A stretch of 64,000 bases of DNA from Dimorphilus gyrociliatus (GCA_904063045.1 CAJFCJ010000004.1:494195-558194); one strand, 5' to 3'. Positions 49,827 through 61,734 are shown, numbered from the stretch's first letter. Numbers and translations are program-made. The notes: generated from the letters alone by a model not told the origin.

Positions 49827-50214
49827 GATGTTATTTTAATTTAATCAATATAAAATCTATTACTTCGGATTAATTAAGTTTTTAAATTTAAATCGAAACA
49901 ATTCTATGATATCATGTAATACAGTATTAAAAAAAATTGGCCATACTTTCGTCTTTTCTCCTTTCTTTTTTAATTGTTAACAAGTTTATTTGTTAGTATT
50001 ACAAAATAAATAGGCTAAAAAAAATTAAGTTAAAATATCTATTCTAACTCACTACCTTATAATTATCATAATTAATGTAGGCTATAATTATTTTAATTAT
50101 TCTCTATTATACAACAGCTAGTAAGTAGATAAGACACCAATACGGAAAATGTTATTGTTTGATAAGGCGAAAACAAAAGTTAAATACTAAAAGAAATTGT
50201 CAATTTTGTTTTTG

Positions 50215-50217
<3 letters not shown>

Positions 50218-50245
<28 letters not shown>
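50218..50245. repeat. (GA)n microsatellite
   Basis: A GA run in the 470-nt spacer between the claudin-like and METTL24-like genes, just past the stop codon of the latter. Confidence 0.9.
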
Positions 50246-50249
<4 letters not shown>

Positions 50250-50296
50250 ATAGAAAAAGAACAAATTTATATTTTTTTCTTTCTATTTTTCGCTTT

Positions 50297-52116
50297 TTAA
50301 CCTGTAAGCATACTTAGATTCAAATAGTAGACCTCAAATATATAAGTTCTTAATTCTCTGTCAATATAAAATCCTTTAGGATTCGCATGCGCGTGCCATC
50401 TTGCGAAACCCTTCTCTTCTAATCTCTTCAATAAACGCCACCTCATAGTAAACATTTTGGAATTAAAAAAGTCCAATGCAGCTGAAGGGTCACCAAAGTG
50501 AATTTCAAATCCCAACTGCTTAACATTTTTCAATCCATCTCCTTTAAAGAAATTTTCTAAAACGTCCCATTCAATCCATTCAATATCAAATTTAAGATAA
50601 TCAATTACAGAATCAACTTCGTCAAACTTTTTCAAGATTGAATGAAATGTAAAAAATTGAGCTTTCCGTCCTTTAACATCAATATTTGTATCTTTGCCAT
50701 TAAGACCATATGGATAGACGGACACGAAAGAGTTTCTTTCTGCTTCATTACTTAAAGTTGGATCGAAACTTCTTACTCGGCATCCATACTTTAGTCCAAT
50801 GGTGTCCTCAAAAGAGAGATCAGCTTTATAACCGAAAGAGTAAATAAGGCAAGGTGCTCTTGGTTTATAAATTCCGGCCGTGCAAATATTCCATCCACCT
50901 TCTTGTAAACTCCCTAATCTTTCTGATGAATGACAATGGATATCGGATTTTTGAAGCCATCTATATAAGCGTTCTTCGGCAATTTCGGTTGGAAGAAATT
51001 CATGAAGGTGAGTATCGTAGAGCGGTTCACTTCTGAATTTTAAATCATCTGGCAGTTTAACAGCTGGTCTTGAAGGAGATACAAAGTGATATAACTCGGC
51101 CTTATCATTAAACTTTTTATTATAGAAATATAGCGTGTAATATTCTGGATAATCTATACCAGTTCCTGACTTGTGTTTGTATTTCGATGGAATTGTCAAA
51201 TAATTTACAAAACCAGCACTTTTAAGCTGCAGGAGCATTTCAGCATATCGCTCGTAACTTTCAGAGCTTGTTAATCGACTCAGGTACAAATTCATAACAG
51301 TATGCCTTATTCTTTTAATAGCATTCGAACCAAGCGCCGATTGAATAATTGGTAATTCATTTCCCTCATAATTTAAAATTAGTAAATCGACAGCAGAATG
51401 ACCGTACTGGATCATAGTACTTGATATGGACTTATGGCGTTTTGAACCGATTTTAATATTCCTTGTTGAAAGCAACGAGTCTTCCAAATGAATATTATGA
51501 GGAGGTTTATTATTAGGTGATCTTGGAGCAAAGACGATAATATCACAGCCATAGACTCTCTGAAATGTCTCTTCAGCTTCAAAATCCTTCTCTGGATTTG
51601 ATCTCGCAGAATAGACAATACATGGTATACCAATTTTCAAGCTTGCAGACTCGTCTCTTCCATTAGATTCGCATATGTTCAGGCCAGGATAAATATGCTG
51701 AATTTTTGAACATTCGCTACGATTGGCATTAACAACTGACTTGTGTAACAACTCCGCTGCAACACTCAAAGGAAGAAATCTACTTATGGAATAAATGTGT
51801 GGTAAATCATCTTTCTTTGAGGATAGTTCAGCCGGTGACATGAAATTGTCAACCTTAGAAATAGCTCTTTCGGTCTGTAAATAGTTTGGGTAAAGTTACC
51901 ATAAATGAAACAAGTGTTAAAAATGGAATGGTTACCAATTGTCTGCCAGTTCTTCGGTATGTTATTAGAACTAGAACATACACTAAAACCGCACCGAAAA
52001 TCGCTACTGCTTTTGTGTGAAAGAAGAATTATAATTATCTTAATTAACATCATAGATCAACACAACAAGAGAAATTTAGTTAAATAAAATTACAAACTTG
52101 TTTTGAATACCATCAT
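50297..52116 (-). CDS. METTL24-like membrane protein with two tandem methyltransferase-like domains
   Basis: Exons on the minus strand: 52098-52116, 51936-52006 and 50297-51874, phases 1 and 0, for 555 residues. The first two exons encode a signal anchor (AIFGAVLVYVLVLITYRR), so it is probably a type II membrane protein. The C-terminal domain (about residues 326-555) matches METTL24: WNICTAGI, PCLIYSFGYKADLSFEDTI, CRVRSFDP, VIDYLKFDIEWIEWDVLE, QLGFEIHF. The N-terminal domain (about 76-291) has the same order of segments (CIVYSARS, CDIIVFAP, VDLLILNYEGNELPII), but FDP is FAP and the KxDIE aspartate is Asn, so it is probably catalytically dead. METTL24-type proteins have poorly known substrates. 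The first exon is only seven bases beyond two ATGs and its donor (GTTTGT) is weak, so the N-terminus is less certain. Confidence 0.85.
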
Positions 52117-52825
52117 AGCTGACCAAACACCGAATGCTCTTAATTCTTAAAGTAGAACTCGCTGTTATACAACTCAGATACACGTCTAATAAACAACACA
52201 TGACTTGAGCAGAGTTCTTTTAAACGTCTCTTTTCTACATTAATTTTTTACATTACAAAAAAAATTTAGCTCGACGATCGCCCATTTTTATTACACGAAG
52301 TATTGATATAAAAATCCATGTAGTTGATTACTTAAAAAGATCTTTGTGTCTAGTTTTACAAATTATACGACTAATTCTAAAATAGAATAAAAATTTTATA
52401 ATTGTATTTCAATAAACAAATATTGTAAATTCTAGTAATTAATCCATTTACGAAAGGCCTAACTTTTTTCCCGCTGAAAAGTTATCTCACGTGATGCGCA
52501 TATTTACCCGGTTTCTGTTCCCAGTCGGTAATGAACACTGTTTATACAGATTGATCATCATTAGTATTAGAACCCATCTATTAATGCAGCCATATTTGTA
52601 TTAACTGACCATAGATTTTTTCATAATTTCTAATTGAAAATATCAACTGCTAAGGAAAAATTTTTGTCACAGATAGATATGTAAATAAACTATTAAATGC
52701 TCTCGTCGTTGACTTTTTTAAATAAATGTATAAAGCTTTCCTTTCATCATTTTTTTTAGACTGATTCTTTTTTGAAAACATTGTTTCATTTCTCAAGTAT
52801 ATTTTCAAATATCAAATAAATTAAA
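52117..52825. promoter_or_regulatory. Divergent intergenic region between METTL24-like and CHTOP
   Basis: A 709-nt spacer between start codons of genes on opposite strands. It contains TCACGTGA near 52488-52495, a palindromic E-box of the USF/MITF/MAX type, followed by ATGCGCAT. A shared promoter is inferred from layout. Confidence 0.45.
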
Positions 52826-53677
52826 ATGGTGCCAATCAAAATTCCACAAAAGATAGTACTAAGAATGTCAACTTCAATTTCTCTGCATGATAGGTAAGGG
52901 GTAAAAATGCAAGCCCATTTATCACGATATATATCACTGAGAGATGCCTCATTAAAAATAGATTTTCTAAAATTGCCGAATCCTCAAGCCATGAAGACAC
53001 TCAGCTTTTTGATATTCTGCAAAGACCTACCAATGGCGATGCAAGTGACACACTTACAGATAATAGCTCGGAAATTGAAGATTATTATAATAATCGCAAG
53101 AAAACTCCCAAGCAAAGAATCGTTCTAGCTCGACCTCTCCCTATTGGCATGCGATATACAAATGTGGATAAAATTAAAGTAATAGAATCTAATTTATTAT
53201 ACAATAGACCTCAACGAACATGCCATATTTTTCCCTCTCTTTTTATTCAGACGCAAAGAATCAGCGTTTTTGAGAGATTAGGATATCCTCGGAACAGGAG
53301 GTACTATAGAAATCGCAAAAATCGTTCACATCAAATAATCCAGAGATTGAATATATATACTCAGGACTACCACTTCAGAAATAGATTGTCGAATCTCAAA
53401 CAAAATTTTCACTTAGGCATAAAAGGCTTTAAAAAAAATCACAAACAGTTGAGAGAAAGACTGAATATAGGTTCAAGAATCAATAAAAACCATTATCGTT
53501 CAGAAGTATTTCAATATCAGTAAGAAATTATTACTTTATTAGAAAATTAAATATAAATAATATTTTTTTTTGTTCAGTTATTACAAACAACCTCAAGTTA
53601 AGTCAGTTACAAAAGAACAATTGGATAAGGAATTGGATGATTATATGATAGAAGGTGATAAAATTTTCAACTCTTAA
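52826..53677 (+). CDS. CHTOP: CHTOP/FOP-like (chromatin target of PRMT1) mRNA export protein
   Basis: Exons: 52826-52893, 52962-53178, 53251-53519 and 53578-53677, phases 2, 0 and 2, giving 217 residues. The N-terminus KIVLRMSTSISLHDRFSKI aligns with vertebrate CHTOP KVVLKSTTKMSLNERFTNM, the UAP56-binding-like motif. The C-terminus VTKEQLDKELDDYM matches LTKEQLDNQLDAYM of the FoP duplication domain. The middle is acidic and Ser/Thr-rich, then Arg/Asn/Tyr-rich (RNRRYYRNRKNR). It lacks the RGG/GAR repeats that PRMT1 methylates in vertebrates. CHTOP works in the TREX mRNA export complex. Introns are 58-72 nt. An AATAAA lies near 53839. Confidence 0.85.
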
Positions 53678-53838
53678 AGGAACAAGTGATTTTGTATATA
53701 TTTTTTTATTTTAATATATTGGTGTTTAGCGAAAGATGAGTAAAAATTGTTGTTTCTTTTTGTTGTAAGAGTTTTGTTCATTATCTTATTTCGTACAAGT
53801 TTTGACTTTAATTAGTCAGTGAAATGGGGTTAAAGTTT

Positions 53839-53844
53839 AATAAA
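53839..53844 (+). terminator. Polyadenylation signal of CHTOP-like gene
   Basis: AATAAA about 160 nt after the stop codon. Confidence 0.55.
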
Positions 53845-54066
53845 GACAAACAATTAAAGTAAAAATTTAACCTTGATTATATTATTTAATTCATTTATTC
53901 TTCTATTCTTTTTATATTTAGATATTTAAGAAGGAAACTTAACCTTCGTTGAGAAAAATTGATTTTATTCCTCTTATATAAGATATATATTTCGTAATAT
54001 TTAAATTTAAAATATAATACTATAGGTGTCGCTCTTAATTCGAAAACGTGCCATACTTTTATCGCA

Positions 54067-54686
54067 ATGTCAGGCGGTCGAGCACTAACAGCAACTGTAA
54101 GAGCTGTTTCACAGCGAAAATTTAAACCAACGAAAGCCCCAATAATTCTAGTAAGTGGATGAGACATGTGTAAACATTATAGATAAATGTTTTAGCGAGA
54201 ATACTTTTTCATACTCGTTTGGATTGATATAAAAAGAGGGTTATAAAATAATATCGAAATTAAAGTTTCCTACGAATTGTACTGTTTATGCATAGAGGTT
54301 ATCTTAATAAAAGTCACAACATCTCTATTTAGGTTTATTGTGTTACATTATTCATTGCTTATTTTAAATATTTATAGACAGAAGCCGCCGTATCTCAAGT
54401 AAAAACTCTGCTGAAGTTAAAGCCAAATTCACAAGGTCTAAAAATTGGAGTGAAAACAAGAGGCTGTAATGGCTTAGCTTACACATTGGACTACTTCACG
54501 GAAAAATCTAAATTAGACGAGCAAGTTAATCAAGATGGTGTGACCATATTAATTGATAGAAAAGCTCAGCTTTCTTTATTAGGGACTGAAATGGACTATG
54601 TTCAAGAGCCTCTCAGCTCGCAATTTGTGTTCTACAACCCAAATATTAAAGGAACGTGTGGTTGTGGAGAAAGTTTTAACATATAA
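54067..54686 (+). CDS. ISCA1: Iron-sulfur cluster assembly protein ISCA1, mitochondrial
   Basis: Two exons, 54067-54150 and 54378-54686 (227-nt intron, phase 0), for 130 residues, the usual length. The first exon encodes an Arg-rich mitochondrial-type presequence (TATVRAVSQRKFKPTK). The mature part carries the HesB/IscA signature with all three cysteines: TRGCNGLAYTLDY, and the C-terminal GTCGCGESFNI. LLGTEMDYVQEPLSSQFVFYNPNIKG is nearly identical to human ISCA1. With ISCA2 and IBA57 it assembles 4Fe-4S clusters in the mitochondrial matrix. No clear AATAAA was seen in its 3' flank. Confidence 0.97.
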
Positions 54687-54927
54687 TAACACTAATGTAT
54701 AAAAAATAATAATAGACTTTTTATTGGCTGTTGAGGTAATTTATTGTTAATATCTAATATCAACAAGATTGTCTAAGAACACAACAAGGTGCTGATTTCT
54801 ATGACGATAAACAAAAGCGCTTATTCTCAAGTTAGTCGACCGGAGAAGCTTTCTCTTGTAAAAGATTTAAGTTTTGTTTAGTTCTTTCTTCTCTGTAAAA
54901 CACAGAGAAATATAAATATCATATGTA

Positions 54928-55080
54928 ATGAAATTAAGTAAGCTATTAAGTAGGGAGAAGATTATGCTTGTAAATGACTTTCAAGTCTCTGAAGATTTTG
55001 TCAAAGAAGTATGCAAACTTAGACAGCAAACAACAAGTCATCCATCGTGTGGTTGGACAAAGGATAAGTATCACTTATAA
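54928..55080 (+). CDS. Possible small ORF or exon, unidentified
   Basis: An ATG-initiated 50-codon ORF between ISCA1 and the convergent SYD-1 gene. The second methionine begins MLVNDFQVSEDFVKEVCKLR, and the peptide continues with SHPSCGWTKDKYH. Composition and balanced residues look more coding than the surrounding AT-rich DNA, but no homolog is recognised. A GATAAGTATC near the end could be a splice donor, making this an exon rather than a whole gene. No strong acceptor or later exon was found before 55.5 kb. Confidence 0.3.
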   Translation: MKLSKLLSREKIMLVNDFQVSEDFVKEVCKLRQQTTSHPSCGWTKDKYHL

Positions 55081-55523
55081 GCTATAAAATAATAAAGAAC
55101 CTCTTGGAGGTTGCCTGGATATGCTCTGTTATACAGTTTATATTTATTCTACCCTCTGCAGTCATCCATAAACAATTGCAGACAAAAAAAATATGAATAA
55201 TATATGATTGGGAAAATTATTACTTTTGATGGTTTCTCTTTTATCGGTGAAACCATTTTTTTTTTCTTAAAGCTGGAATAATCTCTAAGAATCTTTCTCT
55301 CTTTTTCTGCTTACTTAATTTGCGAATTCCTTTTTCAAAGTAGCGTATTCTTCTTGGTTTCCTTTTTCTCTTTCTCATAAGTTCATTACAGCCCTTTTTA
55401 CCAGAACAACTAACCTTTTGGTAAAATGGGGTATAAAGAAATCAAATTCCTTCTCTGATCGACTATTCATAGAATTTACAATTTTTGCCATAGAAAAATA
55501 AAATTACATCTGAAAAAAACTTT

Positions 55524-58500
55524 TTATTTGGCCGAGGAAGTCTCTGCTTCACCCCCAGTTGGCGCTGGCCGTACTGAATCTGCTGAACTTTCCCTGGTCA
55601 CGCAAGCCGATTTCTCATGTGGCCAGATTTGTAATAGATATTCTAGAACTTGGCTGTACTGCCTTAAATTAGACGCTGCGTCAGGGACGGTTGAAGGTGA
55701 TGGACATAATAAAATAGGGCCGAATATTGACGCCAGAGCACCAGGCGTCATTTTGTTTATGTCGCTTTTCGAGGTCACGTGTCGCAGATGATCAAGAATT
55801 AGGTTAATTGTCAACTGATTACTTTTTGGTAGGCAATCTAAAATTGAGAGCATGAGTTGAGCGTTTCCGGCGGGATCCGATGGCAAGCGAACGCTTAAAG
55901 CATCCAAGAGCATTCGACAGAGGGCATTTGTAAATAAGGGTTCAGGTAGATGGCGTAAATAGTCTTTTAAAATCCCCGTCACAACGTTGATATCCGAAAC
56001 GGATTGTGGAGATAAATCAACTGTTTTGGAACATTTCTCGAACTCAGCCTTTAATTGAGACTTTCTAATAGCAGACCCACAGAGTCGATAAATACCAGCG
56101 TGTTCCAAGCCCCTCTTTTCTACTTCAGCTATACACTTTGATACTACATAAGGAATCGGAGTGTCTTCCCTTCTTAGAACACTTTCAATTGGCATACCGA
56201 ATAAATTAGTATGCCGTAAAGTTCTTTGAAAGAGTGTGGAAGCATCAGTAAACTGAACTTGCATATATAATGTCCCCTTAGGTTCTAAACGCAACGCTAC
56301 TTTGTGGATATCCTTACTGCTTCCCGTTAAGAGAGCATGAAGGGGTAATGAAGCAGTAAAACAAAGTCTATGTCTTGTACTTGGATCCCACGAATAGATA
56401 TGCACAAAAAAATTTCTTGATTTATCAGCCTCCATGTCGAATTTCTCATCCCAATCGAAATTTATTGCCCCTGTTCGAATCATTGTTCTTGCGACATGAG
56501 CGCCATCTAATTGAAGAACGCAATACAAATCTCTAAGAACAGTTCTGGCAGATTTTAATCCATGGGCGCTAAATAGATGGGTACTTAATAAACCCGTGTA
56601 AACTGAATTATTAGCAACTGATTTTCTTCTAGCCTCGTCGCATTTGATTATGTTGAACTCTTCAAGACGAATTTTCAATGGTTTCCGACCAAGTTGGAGC
56701 GATTTGCATTGGCCTTCACCTTCCGGTCTGCTGGGCCATTTCCGTTGCGGCGTTCTTTTTGGAACGCTGTTGTATTTGGAATTCCGACGCAATGAAGCCC
56801 AACTCCAATATTCCGCTGATGTATACGTTTCCTCTTCTGTTCCATTAGAGTTGCTACTTCTTTTAGATGCAGTAGCTAAGTAAAACAATAAAAAAGTTCA
56901 ATTATCTGTCCAATTGCGACAAAAAAAGAAAAGTAGGTGGGAGGGTTAGAGGACGTCGCCTGCCCGATTCCGTGATAATTAAACGAATCAGACGATATGT
57001 AGGCTGAATTCCCTAACGGCTCTACCGGCTATTTTCGTTTACGTTTCCTAAATCACATGACGTGAACCGGCATCACAGTGTATTAAGGGAAAAAAAATTA
57101 CATGGTCAGAATAGAAACAAAGAGAAGGACAAATGGAATATTTTATAAAGCCTTTTAGGCAGATTTTAAGCGAAAATTTTATTATTATATTATTGTATAG
57201 ACATCTCTTCGCTCTCTCTCTTTCCTGCATAGTTTGATTTGAAATTCATAGCCTGCGTTTGATCGATATTTTCTATTATAAGTTTGACGGAAAAATCTAT
57301 CTGTCTACTGTAAATTTTGATGAACCGATGACGTATCTGTTGGAGGATAAAACTTCCATTGTTTCCCCCCACCTCCAAATCCCCAGGCTACAAATCCTAT
57401 GCTGTAAATATTCGTTCTTTTTGCCTCCCTTTCCGGTTCACCCATACAAAAAAAAAACTAACGATTTTAGCCGAAGGTTATCATTGCTATATTGCTTTAT
57501 ATCTTGTTTTTTTTTTTAAAAAATAAATAAATATAATATATAAAATATATAGGTCTAAAGCTAATTCAATAGCTTTGCAATCGTTGCAAAGAATATTACT
57601 TTATGAGTACTATTCCAAAGGACTGAGGGCCTAGGTATGCATCACATTATTTACGTATGCTCATCGGATTAGTAGAGAGTTTAATCTAATCTGGATTTTA
57701 CTTTTTTTTCAACGATTTTAGCTAGATTTCTCAATTATTGTTGAGTATCTGAAAGATAAAACTATATAATATATCCTTAATAGGATTTAGCATTGTCGGT
57801 AAACTCTTTTCTTGTTCAATTTTCAGATTTGCTAAGTGCTGACATCTCTTGGTAAATTATTGATGTATGGAAGTTAATTGATAGGAATTGAATACGATTA
57901 GGCGCTTTATTTTCTGTTTAATGGATTGGGATTGAATATTTAGACAAATAACTCTTACTTTGCACAGGTATAGTATTCGAAGATGACGTCAGAACGGCCT
58001 GCAGTTCCGATTGCAAATGGTCTAATTTCCTCACCCAATCCTCTTCAGCGGCACCATCTTTCCCCGTATCAGCTCCGTAAACAAGTTCTGAATCCGATGT
58101 ATAATCATTCCTTTGAGGTTTTGAATAATGTCTAACCGTACTATATAAAAGAGAACCGTCTGAATAATTCTTTTCACTATCTGAAGAGTAATTCGTTCTT
58201 CTTCTCCTTCTGGAAGCGGGTGTTTGATATCCTAGTTCCGAGTCGGAAGTGTAACTATCCCTTAATTCGTATGGAGATAAGTTCATATAAGTATTGTTCT
58301 TTTCGTGTAGATGAGTAGCCGAGGTGGACCTCGTCGTATTCCTGGGAACATAGACTGGTTGTTGTTCTATGGCGGCTAGCGACGGACAACTAGCATTTTT
58401 AGACGCCGGTCTTCTTCTTATATTTAAGACCAATCTTTTCGGAATAGACATTAAAATCACAACATCGTCCAAACTCATTTTTTTCACTGTTACAGAATTA

Positions 58501-58691
58501 ACTGTCAAAATTTCATCTCCAACGTGCAATAGGCCATTCTGCTCAACCACGCTTGCAGCAGCTATCCGTGATATAAAAACGCCGTCAGCACGATCAGATC
58601 CGTTTCCTTCTCTTATATAGAAACCTAAAGATTGACCGGGACGTTTCAAAACTTCAACGGTCTGAAGTAACGACGTATCGGTGGACGCCAT
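55524..58691 (-). CDS. SYD1: SYD-1/RhoGAP100F-type synapse-defective protein (PDZ-C2-RhoGAP)
   Basis: Two exons on the minus strand: 57959-58691 and 55524-56875, phase 1, for 694 residues. PDZ domain at about residues 5-92 ([25 protein letters not shown]). Linker with three tyrosine-SDSE motifs. C2 domain about 335-455 ([31 protein letters not shown]). RhoGAP domain about 470-670, with arginine finger R508 in GIYRLCG, then [13 protein letters not shown] and [12 protein letters not shown]. This order is that of C. elegans SYD-1 and Drosophila RhoGAP100F, which organise presynaptic active zones. The ATG at 58691 (MASTDTSLL) is chosen because an in-frame TAG lies just upstream; a possible acceptor (TTTTGCAG) upstream suggests a spliced 5' UTR. 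The single intron is 1083 nt. The stop lies in an AT-rich tail close to the convergent ISCA1 region. Confidence 0.93.
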
Positions 58692-60017
58692 TCCTGTTTT
58701 TGCTGTAGAGAACGTAGCCAACGCCCTCTAGACACCTGCAAAAGTCTATAATCGATACGGCGTCTCTTTTCCATAACCGTTGTTTGTCGGCGGTTAATTG
58801 AGGGCGGTTTTTCCTCTTTTTCTTTTAAAATTGCTACCAGAGCATTCCTGTTAACAGCTTAATCTAATTTGATAAGTTTACGACTGGATAAAAAAGAAGA
58901 AAACCTCATTTAATTAGGGTACCTACGCATTCGTACTACCATTTTATTTTACGGTTTCAATTTATTCCTCTATAAATCCCTATATAGCCCCTCGGGAATT
59001 TTTTTGGACGGTTTGGTTGATTTAGTCCTATCAACGGGTATCTCTAACCCAAAAATAATGATACAGTCTGTTGGTCTCGATAGATTTTTTTCGTTGAAAA
59101 ATATTTTTTTTTCCTCTTTTTGGTCTTTTCATTCTTATCATTTAATTCCATAAAGATCAAGTCTCAAGCCAGAAAAACTTTAAATAATCTCTTCTAAAGT
59201 AATGCTAATTTTTTATCCCTTGAAAAGACTTGAAACAGGAAATAGATGTTCTTTACGACTTTAACGCTCCAACGCATTCGCAAAATGACTGCAATAGTCT
59301 AAAAAATATTTTTTTCCAGTTTATATATTTATTGCTTAACGCCCTTTTATTTTCATCTCTTAACGAAAAAGTAGAAGGGAAGAAGGGGTGGGGGCTAACT
59401 AAACATTATACTGTAAGGAAAGAGAAGCTGGAAAATCCAAAGTAAAATGTGAAATCAGACGACTGATGTAAACGCTTTTAAAAATAGACGCCTTCGATTA
59501 ATCCTCATAGATTGGTGGAATTTCTTAATAAATTAGGCAAAGAGTTGAATCTCTTTTTTTTTCACCTAATTTATTAAAGGAAAATAACTAATAAAGCTAT
59601 AATAGATATGAACAGTTGAATAAAATGTAACAGAATACAGGGAGGAATAATAATAATTAGCAGAAAAAGGATGTTAATTCGTTTTTATGGCTTCAGAGAC
59701 CTTTGCAGGCAATAAAACTAGTTAGTTTTTTCCTTCTCCAATTTATTCATTTCCATACCTATTCCTACACATATTAATGACATCAATGTAATCAAACTAA
59801 TCTCGTTCATTATTGATTATTTAGCGATTTTACAATTATAGAACAATAAGCTCAACGTTTAACAATATAGTAAACAGTACTAGTTTTTTTTTATTAATAA
59901 TTATAGGCTTATCATAAAACATGAAAACTTTTTTATCCCTTTTCGTTCCCCTCCGTTAAATAGTAAAATAGCACAACAAAAATAAAAAAAAACAGAATAT
60001 ATAGAGCGAAAGAAAAG

Positions 60018-60019
<2 letters not shown>

Positions 60020-60050
<31 letters not shown>
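60020..60050. repeat. (AG)n microsatellite
   Basis: An AG run. It produces a spurious Ser-Leu minus-strand ORF. Confidence 0.9.
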
Positions 60051-60052
<2 letters not shown>

Positions 60053-61329
60053 AAGAACGCGATGATACTATATATTCTCTAATTAGATAGAAAAGAAAGG
60101 AAAAGGAAAAGAGAAAAGAAAAGGCGTACAAAAAAAATAAAAAAATGGGAAACTATTATTTTGTTGTTTGTGGTCTTTTCTACAAACTTTTGCAATTGTT
60201 TTATTTAATAATTTAATAAAAGAGAAATTTTATACTTATTCTATAAAAATCAATTAGACTTAGATACAAAAAAAATGATATTACTTTAGATGAAGACATT
60301 ATCGGGAATATATTTATGCAAGACTATATACGTTATACATTTATAATGTACATTTTGTATAGTTTTCCGTATTAGGAATAAAAAGTTAATAATAGAATGA
60401 ATTATATAAAAATTACACTCTAAAAAAAGATTTCGTATTATTACGTAACAATAGATAGACAAACTCTATCTTTTTTTTTATATATAATAAATATGCTTCT
60501 ATTTATTCGGTGAAGGTATAATTTGTATATATTTTAAATAGTCGATTCTACGAGTTTGTCAACAGTAATCCATTAATTTAACGCTAATTAAAACATTCTA
60601 TATTTATATGTAATAAGGGATATTTTGTTTTCAACTTGATTGTTTTTAATCAATGTAGTACAGAACCCTTCCAAGTTTGTACATGTACAATATATATTGT
60701 ATTTATATATTTATTTATATACAAGATTTGTCTTAATATAGTCCCACTCCCATTTTCTATCGTTTACTGCTCTCTCTTTCTTATTCCTGATTCTCTGCCT
60801 GATCCTAATTAAAGGGTTTAATATTCAACGGTGCTTGATTATATATCTATGTTGGAAGTATAATAAAGCCGTTAAGTGAGAAACTATTTTTACCGTCAAC
60901 TGTAAATACATGCCTCGTATATCTCGTGACCTTTCAGCATTATCGGTTTTTTTTTGTAAAAAAAATGACCGCATACAAAAAATATCATTTCTCGAATAGA
61001 GGATTAAAAAAATAAGATAGATAGGGGCTCAGACAGTAAAAGAAAGACGAATCGAAGTGAGAGAGACAGAGAGAGAGCGGGAGAGGAGAGATAGAAAATA
61101 ATATGTTGACATCAATTGTATCGCATATCTCGACAACAGCTTGTCTTGGCAAACTTGGTTCATTTGTTGTAAAACAATCAAATGATAAAAGAAAATAAAG
61201 CTATCATCTAATATATAATCTGCTCTTTCTTTCCTAAAGGAAAAGGTACGGAAAAGGGGAAGGGGCGGGAGAGGGAAGAGAAAGAGAGAGAGAGAGAGAA
61301 AGAGGGGGAAACGCGAGTCCTGACGCCAC

Positions 61330-61342
61330 GTTAGGTGGCGCA
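61330..61342 (+). promoter_or_regulatory. CTCF-like core
   Basis: GTTAGGTGGCGCA, close to the CTCF core, directly after a TGACGCC element. Confidence 0.4.
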
Positions 61343-61710
61343 TTATATAGAGAATTATTGACTAGGATACTTTTTTATATTCTTCATTAAACACATGCGT
61401 ATAAGCCTAATTAATTGGGGTCGTTCTAATTAATTCCTCGCAATAGAAAGGTTTGAAATAGCTATCTACATTGATACTATAGTACTATTTAAAATAACAT
61501 AGGGCTGAAAATCCTTAAAAGATTAAGAGTTATCTCCTTTTCATTTTAAAGAAGGGCGTGGCTTTTAAAAGGATAATTTATCGTGTAATATATACGATAC
61601 GTTAATTCTTTTTACAAGTGTTGGTAATGTTATTACAAAGAATAAATTATTTGTATTTTAAAAGGGAAAAAAGGGGTAGAGTCATAATAAAACCGAAAGA
61701 GAGAGGGAGA

Positions 61711-61734
61711 GAGACAGACAGACAGACAGACAGA
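61711..61734. repeat. (GACA)n microsatellite
   Basis: A tetranucleotide run following a GA-rich tract. Confidence 0.9.

Noticed and set aside
53895-54167. Minus-strand 90-codon ORF
   Set aside because: Shadow of the first ISCA1 exon and its 5' flank.
60020-61343. Ser-Leu-rich minus-strand ORFs
   Set aside because: Translations of GA microsatellites and purine-rich tracts.
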